Of a stretch of DNA of 35,919 nt, positions 1 to 5,950 are shown piece by piece. The DNA is taken from positions 1 through 35,919 of the forward strand of contig SFIS01000024.1 of assembly GCA_004555245.1 (NCBI GenBank), given 5' to 3'. Position numbers and translations under genes: made by a program. The notes beneath the pieces were generated by a model, which was not told where the DNA came from, ran no database searches, and saw only the letters and a program-made list of their open reading frames with translations. Source of the DNA: Bacteroidales bacterium. Lineage in GTDB: Bacteria > Bacteroidota > Bacteroidia > Bacteroidales > Bacteroidaceae. The first letter of the stretch is position 1, and the number at the start of each line of letters is the position of its first letter.

Positions 1-663
1 ACGCGCACCGTAAACGGCTGTCAGCGAGGCGTCCTTGAGGACATCGATGCTCTGGATGTCAGTAGGAGGGATATCATTGATGTTGTCTGTCTGGAATCCA
101 TCGACGATGAAGAGAGGCTTCGCGTCCTGTGAGTCAGAGATGGCCGAGCCACCACGGATACGGATGTTGATGTCCGCACCCGGCTGACCATCGACTGTCG
201 TCACCTGCACACCGGCAATCTTACCTGCGAGGGCCTCGGCAGCCGAAGCGACAGGGACAGCGGCGAGCTTGGCGCCTGATACGGAGCCGACAGAACCGGT
301 GAGGTCCTTACGTGCCTTTGACGTGTAGCCGATGACTACGACCTCGTCCATAATGCTGGCGTCGTCCTTCATGACGATCTTGAGGTCCTGGCCTGGCTCC
401 ACTTCCTGTGTGACCATGCCGACATAAGATACAACAATTTTCTTTCCGGCAGCGACCTTCAGCTTGAAGTTACCATCGATGTCGGAGATGGCGGCATTCT
501 TGGCGTTGCCCTTCTCGATGATCGTGGCTCCGATGATCGGCTCGTTCTGCGAGTCGTACACCGTACCCGTCACCTGCACCTGTGCCAATGCGGCAGCGGG
601 CAGAAGCGCGAGAAGGAAGACCAACATGCATACCTTGCGAAACAGTTTCTTTGCTTCCATCAT
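1..663 (-). CDS. SusC/RagA-type TonB-dependent outer-membrane receptor, N-terminal part (cut by window edge)
   Basis: Reading the reverse strand from 663 gives 221 uninterrupted codons to the window edge. The protein starts MMEAKKLFRKV with a hydrophobic signal peptide ending near LPAAALAQ. A carboxypeptidase-D regulatory-like beta-sandwich follows (VTGTVYDSQNEPIIGATI, then ISDIDGNFKLKV). Next come a TonB-box-like DEVVVIGY and the start of the plug domain (KDLTGSV, IRIRGGSAI, FIVDGF, IQSIDVLKDAS). These are hallmarks of SusC proteins, which import oligosaccharides or peptides together with a SusD lipoprotein. The barrel and any susD lie beyond position 1, so the substrate is unknown. The ATG at 660 is an equally possible start. 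The gene is transcribed away from miaB behind a leader of about 200 bases. Confidence 0.93.
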   Translation of the reverse strand, partial: MMEAKKLFRKVCMLVFLLALLPAAALAQVQVTGTVYDSQNEPIIGATIIEKGNAKNAAISDIDGNFKLKVAAGKKIVVSYVGMVTQEVEPGQDLKIVMKDDASIMDEVVVIGYTSKARKDLTGSVGSVSGAKLAAVPVASAAEALAGKIAGVQVTTVDGQPGADINIRIRGGSAISDSQDAKPLFIVDGFQTDNINDIPPTDIQSIDVLKDASLTAVYGAR

Positions 664-867
664 GTTGTTTTTTGTTTGATTTTTAAGTTAGTTAATTATT
701 GGATTTTTTGTCAGAATCTTGGTTCAGCGGCTCTTTCATTTCTCCGGCTATGTCAGCGTAGGACGTATGCGTATGGCGCAACTGTCCTTCGCGAGAAAAT
801 GGGGTAAAACCGTATGATGTCCGTTGTTTTCGGGGTTAACAAATCACATTAGTAAGTAAATGTTTTG

Positions 868-875
868 CAAAGTTA
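868..875 (-). promoter_or_regulatory. -7 box of the leftward SusC-like gene
   Basis: The minus strand reads TAACTTTG, an exact match to the Bacteroidota -7 consensus TAnnTTTG. No TTG is seen at the expected spacing upstream, so the promoter may need an activator. It would give a leader of about 200 bases. Confidence 0.45.
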
Positions 876-1013
876 ACACAATTTCAACGAAAACCCTCAT
901 TTGACATAAGTCAATTTAGTTAAATTTTATTAATTATCCGCTTTCAGTACGTTTTTCACCCCTCAAAACGGCATTTATCCACCATACGGAGGAGGCGGAA
1001 ATGTTTTTTTTTG

Positions 1014-1021
1014 TAATTTTG
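1014..1021 (+). promoter_or_regulatory. -7 box upstream of miaB
   Basis: TAATTTTG fits TAnnTTTG and lies about 90 bases before the miaB start. No clear TTG -33 element is present at 19-21 bases spacing. Confidence 0.45.
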
Positions 1022-1111
1022 CAGCGGCTTTCATGGCGGCGCGCAAGCCGGCGTGCGGTTGTGGATGCAGGATATTGATTATTATTTTATCTGAAACTTA
1101 TAGAACAAAGT

Positions 1112-2479
1112 ATGAAGAAACTGTTTATCGAAACCTACGGCTGCCAGATGAACGTGGCAGATTCAGAGGTTGTGGCGAGCATCATGCAGATGGCTGGCTA
1201 CGAGTTGTGCGACGGCACAGAGAGTGCCGACGCTGTTTTCCTTAACACATGTTCGGTGCGCGAGAATGCGGAGAACAAGATTTTCCACCGCCTCGACACC
1301 TTATATAATATATATAGGCACAGCGGCCGGCGTGTCATCCTCGGCGTGCTGGGCTGTATGGCGGAGCGCGTGAAAGAGGGTCTCATCGCCGACCATCATG
1401 CCGACCTTGTCGCCGGTCCTGACAGCTACCTCAACCTGCCCACGCTCATCGCGCAGTGCGAGATGGGGCATAAGGCTATCGACACTGAGCTGTCGCTGAC
1501 GGAGACCTACCGCGACGTGATGCCGCTTCGCGCCCACGGCAGCCGTCTGTCTGGCTTTGTCAGCATCATGCGCGGCTGCAACAACTTCTGCCACTACTGC
1601 ATCGTGCCCTACACCCGCGGCAGGGAACGCTCGCGCGACGTGGCTTCCGTCCTTGCCGAATGCCGCGACCTTCGCGACCGTGGATACAAGGAGCTGACGC
1701 TGCTCGGTCAGAACGTGAACAGCTACCGCTGGTGTCCGCCCTCTGACGGCGGCTGCGACGACAACGCCATCGACTTCCCCCGCCTCCTCGCCCTCGTCGC
1801 GGAGGCCGTGCCGGAGATGCGCGTGCGCTTCACCACGTCGCATCCGAAGGATATGAGCGACGACACGCTGCACACCATAGCACGCTATCCTAACCTCTGC
1901 CGGCACATCCATCTGCCCGTGCAGTCGGGTTCGGACAGGATTCTGAAGCTGATGAACAGGAAATACACCCGCGAATGGTATCTCAACCGCGTGGCGGCGA
2001 TACGTGCCATCATCCCCGACTGCTCCATCACGACCGACATGTTCGTGGGGTATCACGACGAGACGGAGGAGGATTTCCGGCTCTCCCTCTCCCTGATGCG
2101 CGAGGTGGGCTACGATTCCGCCTTCATGTTCAAGTATTCCGAGCGTCCCGGCACCTACGCCTCGCGCCATCTGCCCGACAACGTGCCGGAGGAGGAGAAG
2201 ATTCGCCGTCTGAACGAGATGATACGCCTGCAGACGGAGATCAGTGCCTCACAGTATGCGAAAGATGTGGGCAAGGTGTTTGAGGTGCTGGTAGAGGGTT
2301 ACAGCAAACGTTCGCGCGAGCAGCTCTGCGGCCGCACGTCGCAGAACAAGATGGTTGTCTTCGACCGCACCGCCACTCTCGCCGACGGCACCTCCCGCAC
2401 GTTCCGCCCGGGGGAGAAGGTGATGGTGCGCATCACATCATCGTCGAGCGCGACGCTGAAAGGCACGGCAGAGGTGTGA
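1112..2479 (+). CDS. miaB: tRNA-2-methylthio-N6-dimethylallyladenosine synthase MiaB
   Basis: This is a radical-SAM methylthiotransferase that adds a methylthio group to i6A37 of tRNAs reading UNN codons. The 455 residues show the full family layout. The N-terminal domain has the three auxiliary-cluster cysteines C11 (ETYGCQMN), C47 (NTCSVRENAE) and C82 (GCMAER). The radical-SAM core has C156/C160/C163 (RGCNNFCHYCIVPYTRGRE), and a C-terminal TRAM-like segment covers about residues 385-455. ETYGCQMN and the overall length favour MiaB over RimO or MtaB. The ATG at 1112 gives the canonical N-terminus. The gene appears monocistronic, because a hairpin of the downstream repeat island starts 17 bases after the stop codon. 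Confidence 0.96.
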   Translation: MKKLFIETYGCQMNVADSEVVASIMQMAGYELCDGTESADAVFLNTCSVRENAENKIFHRLDTLYNIYRHSGRRVILGVLGCMAERVKEGLIADHHADLVAGPDSYLNLPTLIAQCEMGHKAIDTELSLTETYRDVMPLRAHGSRLSGFVSIMRGCNNFCHYCIVPYTRGRERSRDVASVLAECRDLRDRGYKELTLLGQNVNSYRWCPPSDGGCDDNAIDFPRLLALVAEAVPEMRVRFTTSHPKDMSDDTLHTIARYPNLCRHIHLPVQSGSDRILKLMNRKYTREWYLNRVAAIRAIIPDCSITTDMFVGYHDETEEDFRLSLSLMREVGYDSAFMFKYSERPGTYASRHLPDNVPEEEKIRRLNEMIRLQTEISASQYAKDVGKVFEVLVEGYSKRSREQLCGRTSQNKMVVFDRTATLADGTSRTFRPGEKVMVRITSSSSATLKGTAEV

Positions 2480-2647
2480 GGATGGCATAACCTGACCCGG
2501 GGGCGAAGCCCTCGGCAAAGTCCATGACAATCGGGCTGGCGGGATGTCCCCAGCGGTCAGTGAGGGACGGGATCAGCCTGGAAGGCTGTACTAAGCTTGC
2601 GACAGATTTGTGCCGGGATACCCCCAGCGGTCAGTGAGGGGCGAGTT

Positions 2648-2737
2648 CAGCCTGTAAGGCTGTACTAAGCGAAGCGGTCGTAACCGGGGGCGAAGCCCTC
2701 GGTAAAGTCTGAGCAATGCGACTGTCTGAAAGACAGT
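2648..2737 (+). repeat. Composite hairpin unit 1 (B-D-A, forward)
   Basis: Hairpin B (2648-2662), linker TACTAAGCGAAGCGGTCGTAA, hairpin D (2684-2702), a linker of about 18 bases, then hairpin A (2721-2737) followed by ACCTCG. Its closest copy is unit 3. Confidence 0.85.
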
Positions 2738-2813
2738 ACCTCGAGTCTCAACGGTCAGTGATCAACGGGAAGTAATAACAGCACCTTCGTATCAACGTGA
2801 GGCGCAACGAGGT

Positions 2814-2902
2814 ACTGTCTTACAGACAGTCGTCCCGGCACACATAACCCGGGACTGTGTCCCGGGCTACGAACGCTACGCTTAGTACAGCCTTACAGGC
2901 TG
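2814..2902 (-). repeat. Composite hairpin unit 2 (A-C-B, inverted)
   Basis: Hairpin A (2814-2830), hairpin C (2848-2866), linker with GCTACGCTTAGTA, hairpin B (2888-2902). Read on the minus strand this is B-C-A. The B linker matches units 1 and 3, but C takes the place of D. It faces unit 1 across 76 bases. Confidence 0.85.
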
Positions 2903-3034
2903 GTCATTACTTGCGACGGATTTGTGGCGGGATATCCCCAGCGGTCAGGGAGGAGCAGGGCAGCCTTACAGGCTGGTCACAGCTTGCGACACCTTTGCGC
3001 CAGGATATCCGCAGTGGTCAGTGAGGAGCAGGAT

Positions 3035-3122
3035 CAGCCTGAAAGGCTGTACTAAGCGAAGCGGTCGTAACCGGGGGCGAAGCCCTCGGTAAGTCTGAGC
3101 AATGCGGCTGTCTGAAAGACAG
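3035..3122 (+). repeat. Composite hairpin unit 3 (B-D-A, forward), left flank of the transposase
   Basis: Hairpin B (3035-3049), D (3071-3089) and A (3108-3122), nearly identical to unit 1 throughout. Hairpin A ends 130 bases before the transposase start. Confidence 0.85.
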
Positions 3123-3252
3123 TACCTCGCATCAGAGAAACGTCAGATTATGCATATAGCAAGGTGCTGTACTACAGGCTGCGCAACGCAAAATCCGTTT
3201 GCCATCTATAACTCCCAAAACTTGTCATTATAACCACATAACAAATCATCCC

Positions 3253-3705
3253 ATGAGCCGTATCTGTCTAACATATCATATTGTCTGGCGCACGAAATAC
3301 AGCCAAAGAACAATAACGGAGGAACACGAGAAAGATCTCTACGCTTACATCTACGGTATATGCAAAGAGAAAAAATGTAATCTGTTCAGAATTAATTCCA
3401 TGCCAGACCATGTCCACATGTGTGTTGAGATTCATCCTTCTATTTCAGTGAGCGATTTTATTAAAGTAGTGAAGCAGGAATCTTCACGATGGCTTAAAGA
3501 GCATAAGGAATGGTTTCCGGGTTTCTATACATGGGGGAATGGATATGCTGCCTTCTCTTATTCTCAGAAAGATAGGCATAATGTGGTGGAATATATCAAG
3601 AACCAGAAGGTTCATCATAGGACTGTCTGTTTTAAGGACGAATATGTCAGTCTGCTACAAGAGTTTGGATTGAGCCCTGAGAAAGACAACTTGCTTGAGG
3701 ATTAG
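3253..3705 (+). CDS. Y1 (HUH) transposase, IS200/REP-associated tyrosine transposase type
   Basis: A 150-residue single-domain Y1_Tnp protein, the size of IS200-type TnpA. These enzymes nick and join single-stranded DNA at small hairpins. The HUH motif is visible as DHVHM (H53, H55). The catalytic helix reads EYIKNQ, with Y114 as the likely nucleophile and Q118 as the partner residue. The GYAAFSYS segment before it is, as I recall, typical of solitary Bacteroidota copies. I start at the ATG at 3253 (MSRICLTYHIVW), because the longer frame from 3199 begins with TTG and adds 18 residues unlike the family. The gene is visibly AT-richer than its neighbours, which suggests a mobile origin. Inverted composite hairpin units flank it on both sides, so the island is the likely substrate. 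No accessory TnpB is present. Confidence 0.9.
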   Translation: MSRICLTYHIVWRTKYSQRTITEEHEKDLYAYIYGICKEKKCNLFRINSMPDHVHMCVEIHPSISVSDFIKVVKQESSRWLKEHKEWFPGFYTWGNGYAAFSYSQKDRHNVVEYIKNQKVHHRTVCFKDEYVSLLQEFGLSPEKDNLLED

Positions 3706-3785
3706 AAATAGAATTTCCCTCCATACTGTTCTCCCTACACACATAAAGAAACATAATGGGTTGAGGTCTTTTGATGAGACGAGGT

Positions 3786-3876
3786 ACTGTCTTTCAGACA
3801 GTCGTCCCCCACACACCTAACCCCGGGACTGTGTCCCGGGTTACGAACGCTACGCTTAGTACAGCCTTACAGGCTG
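3786..3876 (-). repeat. Composite hairpin unit 4 (A-C-B, inverted), right flank of the transposase
   Basis: Hairpins A (3786-3802), C (3822-3840) and B (3862-3876). Together with unit 3 it brackets the transposase as an inverted pair, with both A hairpins facing the gene. Confidence 0.85.
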
Positions 3877-3958
3877 GTCACAGCTTGCGACAGGCTTGTG
3901 GCGGGATGTCCGTATGGTCATGCAGCACCTTGATATCAACGCAAGGCGCAACAAGGTA

Positions 3959-4047
3959 CTGTCTTACAGACAGCTGTCCCCACACACATAACCCCGGGAC
4001 TGTGTCCCGGGTTACGAACGCTTCGCTTAGTACAGCCTTTCAGGCTG
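3959..4047 (-). repeat. Composite hairpin unit 5 (A-C-B, inverted)
   Basis: Hairpins A (3959-3973), C (3993-4011) and B (4033-4047), in direct repeat with unit 4. The upstream flank (ATCAACGCAAGGCGCAAC) matches the flank of unit 2. Confidence 0.85.
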
Positions 4048-4164
4048 GCCACACCTTGCGACACCTTTGCGCCGGGATATCCGCAGCGGTCAGTGAGGGC
4101 AGAGCAGCCTGGATGGTTGTAATAAAGACAAACGCTGGTGGACAACTTCAGAAACCTATATATT

Positions 4165-5373
4165 ATGAAACGACTTCTTCATCTCTCTGTGACGACACAG
4201 ATTTTCCTCGCTCTGGTGCTTGCCATCGTTGCGGGTTATGCCATGCAGGGGTGTCCCGATGTGGCGGAGGCTTACATCAAGCCCCTCGGGACGATATTCC
4301 TCAACCTTCTGAAATTCATTGTCGTGCCGCTTGTGATGCTCTCCATCATCGCCGGCATCTTGTCGATGGAGGATGTGTCTAAGGTGGGTCGGTTAGGCAT
4401 CCGCGCCCTTCTCTATTTCTCGCTCACCACCCTTGCCGCCGTGACCTTGGGCTTGGGTGTCTCCACACTGCTGCGGGGGTTCTTCCCCGTCATCACGCTT
4501 TCGGGCGACGGCGAGGTGGCTGATGTCCCGGAGCTGAGTTTCATGGACCAGATTGTGGGCTTTTTCCCGAGCAATATCCTTGAGCCTATCACCACGACGT
4601 CGATGATGCAGGTCATTGTCATCACCGTCTTTTTCGGCTTCGCCATAGTGCATGTTGGCGAGCGTGGCAGGGCGGCGCGGGAGTTGCTTCTGAGTTTCAA
4701 CGAGGTGGTGCAGCAGATTCTTGCCTATATCATGGCTATAGCGCCCTTCGGCGTGTTCTGTATGCTGACGCCCGTCGTGGCAGTCAACGGTCCGCAGGTA
4801 CTGGGTTCGTATGCGATGCTCATCGCCGTGGCTTATCTGTGTTTCGCTCTCCACGCCCTTGTGGTGTATGCGCCTTGTGTCAAGGTGCTGGGGAAGACGG
4901 GTGTGGTGAGGTTTTTCCGGGAGATGCTTCCCGCCATGCTGTTCGCCTATTCGAGCGATTCGAGTGTTGCCACGCTTCCCTATACGATGGGCAGCACGCG
5001 CCGTTTGGGTGTGAGGGAGGATGTGGGCAACTTCGTGCTCTCTCTCGGTGCGACAGTCAATATGGACGGCGTGGCAATCTATCTCGGTGTGACGAGTGTC
5101 TTCATCGCCACCTGCTGCGGCATCGACCTCACGATGCAGCAGTATATGGCAGTTGCGCTGTCCGCCACGATAGCGTCTATCGGCACGCCGGGCATCCCGG
5201 GCGGTTCGCTGGCTCTGATGGCAATGGTGTTCGGTTCTGCCGGCATCCCCATCGAGGGCGTGGCTCTTGTGGCGGGCATCGACCGTATCGTGGATATGGC
5301 ACGCACCACGATGTCCATCACGGGCGATGCGTCGTGCGCCGTCGTCATGCAGAGATTCTACGACAACAAATAA
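4165..5373 (+). CDS. Dicarboxylate/amino acid:cation symporter (DAACS, GltP/SstT-like)
   Basis: A 402-residue inner-membrane sodium- or proton-coupled carboxylate/amino-acid importer. The core of the glutamate-transporter fold is clear. It has a serine-rich HP1 tip (YSSDSSVATLP, 262-272), the TM7 signature NMDG (299-302), HP2 (GIPGGSLALMAMVFGSAGIP, from 343) and a TM8 motif with D373, D377, R380, T381 and D388. R380 aligns with the GltPh arginine that binds an acidic side chain, which points to glutamate, aspartate or C4-dicarboxylates. V303 replaces the usual threonine after NMDG, and S384 replaces the usual asparagine. I prefer ATG 4165 to the GTG at 4138 because MKRLLHLSVTTQ is a family-like start. 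The gene ends 128 bases before a strong terminator. Confidence 0.92.
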   Translation: MKRLLHLSVTTQIFLALVLAIVAGYAMQGCPDVAEAYIKPLGTIFLNLLKFIVVPLVMLSIIAGILSMEDVSKVGRLGIRALLYFSLTTLAAVTLGLGVSTLLRGFFPVITLSGDGEVADVPELSFMDQIVGFFPSNILEPITTTSMMQVIVITVFFGFAIVHVGERGRAARELLLSFNEVVQQILAYIMAIAPFGVFCMLTPVVAVNGPQVLGSYAMLIAVAYLCFALHALVVYAPCVKVLGKTGVVRFFREMLPAMLFAYSSDSSVATLPYTMGSTRRLGVREDVGNFVLSLGATVNMDGVAIYLGVTSVFIATCCGIDLTMQQYMAVALSATIASIGTPGIPGGSLALMAMVFGSAGIPIEGVALVAGIDRIVDMARTTMSITGDASCAVVMQRFYDNK

Positions 5374-5501
5374 AGGTTTATTAAGAAAACTATACACTCC
5401 CTAACTAAAATACAGGCGATATTTTCAGCCGTCGTATGCCAACGGCGATTTCTGCGCGGTTTTTGAAGGGTTTTGTGTATATGATGGCATATCAACGAGT
5501 T

Positions 5502-5558
5502 ACACCGTTCTGCGAGTGGAAAACAGCGTGTTTTCCGTGTCGCGGAACGGTGTTTTTT
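5502..5558 (+). terminator. Rho-independent terminator after the symporter
   Basis: A two-part stem: outer arms ACACCGTTC/GAACGGTGT continue through GCGA/TCGC, and inner arms are GGAAAACA/TGTTTTCC. A T-run follows at 5553-5558. Confidence 0.8.
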
Positions 5559-5562
5559 GTTG

Positions 5563-5672
5563 TAAAACAGTAAAAATGAGGGTGTAAACAGTATAAGTGA
5601 GGCTGCAAGATAGTCTGAGTGACGTGCCAAGATAGTCAAAGTGAGAGGGCAAGATAGTCAAAGTGAGAGCGT
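5563..5672. repeat. Tandem repeat of about 22 bases, five units
   Basis: Three exact-register 22-base units start at 5607, 5629 and 5651, sharing AAGATAGTC then GTGA. Two more divergent units (AAACAGTA-TGAGG type) start near 5563 and 5585. The period is not a multiple of three and there is no ORF, so the repeat is noncoding. A related AAGATAGTTTA occurs once more near 5770. Confidence 0.8.
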
Positions 5673-5814
5673 GAGATGTGTTTTTCGGTATGGAAAAATG
5701 GTTTTCCGGGGTTCGGGAGGGTGTTTTTCAAAGAAAACCCGGGGTATTTTTGTGATCGCCGGAAGTGTTAAGATAGTTTAATTCGTGAGAGCTGTCAGAA
5801 TGGCTGTTTTAAAC

Positions 5815-5891
5815 GACAACAGAGACAACGAAAACAACTTGGTATCTTGTCTGCAATAACAAGACATGTTGTTTTTGTTGTCTCTGTTGTC
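5815..5891. terminator. Long inverted repeat, probable terminator of rnr
   Basis: The arms 5815-5838 and 5868-5891 pair at 23 of 24 positions (GACAACAGAGACAAC / GTTGTCTCTGTTGTC at the outer ends). The inner arms TCTTGT/ACAAGA extend the stem. It lies 60 bases past the rnr stop codon. Only a weak T-run follows on the minus strand, so termination is likely but not certain. Confidence 0.6.
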
Positions 5892-5950
5892 TTCAGGGAT
5901 GATGTCCGGGTGTTGTCGCGAGGAAAGCTGTGGCTCGCCGGGAGGCTTTG

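Larger units (their letters stand above)
664..1111. other. Divergent intergenic region between susC-like gene and miaB
   Basis: No convincing gene is seen in this 448-base stretch. It holds -7-type promoter boxes for both neighbours and an AT-rich segment with a small dyad at 901-914 (TTGAC, four bases, GTCAA) that could be an operator. The leader of the leftward SusC gene is long, as is common for this family. Confidence 0.5.
2480..3252. repeat. Left half of hairpin-repeat island (gene-free)
   Basis: This 770-base stretch has no gene. It consists of four families of short hairpins, almost all with three-base loops. Type A is ACTGTCT/AGACAGT (2721-2737, 2814-2830, 3108-3122). Type B is CAGCCT/AGGCTG (2574-2588, 2648-2662, 2888-2902, 2961-2975, 3035-3049). 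Type C is CCCGGGAC/GTCCCGGG (2848-2866). Type D is CCGGGGGC/GCCCTCGG (2497-2515, 2684-2702, 3071-3089). A ~45-base direct repeat (CTTGCGAC to GCGGTCAGTGAGG) links B hairpins near 2596-2639, 2910-2953 and 2982-3026. The arrangement resembles REP/BIME clusters and continues on the far side of the transposase. Confidence 0.85.
3706..4164. repeat. Right half of hairpin-repeat island (gene-free)
   Basis: After about 80 plain bases this stretch repeats the hairpin families of the left half, now in inverted order. Type A is at 3786-3802 and 3959-3973, type C at 3822-3840 and 3993-4011, type B at 3862-3876 and 4033-4047, and a decayed B at 4105-4119. The CTTGCGAC-type linker recurs near 3883-3920 and 4054-4099. 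The open frame 3771-4382 crosses these repeats and is not a gene. Confidence 0.85.
5374..5950. other. Convergent intergenic region with terminator, tandem repeat and long inverted repeat
   Basis: I see no gene in these 577 bases between the symporter and RNase R, whose 3' ends face each other. The region contains a strong hairpin terminator (5502-5558), a five-unit tandem repeat of about 22 bases (5563-5672) and a 24-base inverted repeat (5815-5891). The antisense frame 5358-5639 crosses the terminator and resembles no protein. Confidence 0.7.

Noticed and set aside
1301..2170. 289-codon minus-strand frame opposite miaB
   Set aside because: Antisense shadow of a clearly recognised gene, with histidine/valine/arginine-rich composition typical of GC-rich antisense frames.
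2497..4119. Possible CRISPR array
   Set aside because: Repeats are of several types, occur in both orientations, have irregular spacing and are hairpins with three-base loops; no uniform spacers and no cas genes.
3771..4382. Plus-strand open frame of 203 codons across the right half of the repeat island
   Set aside because: It is made of translated hairpin repeats and then reads out of frame into the symporter gene; no protein-like features.
4393..5397. 334-codon minus-strand frame opposite the symporter
   Set aside because: Antisense shadow; hydrophilic histidine/arginine-rich sequence with no motif, opposite a protein with all DAACS motifs.
5358..5639. 93-codon minus-strand frame between the symporter and rnr
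   Set aside because: It runs through the strong terminator and into the tandem repeat; no family resemblance.
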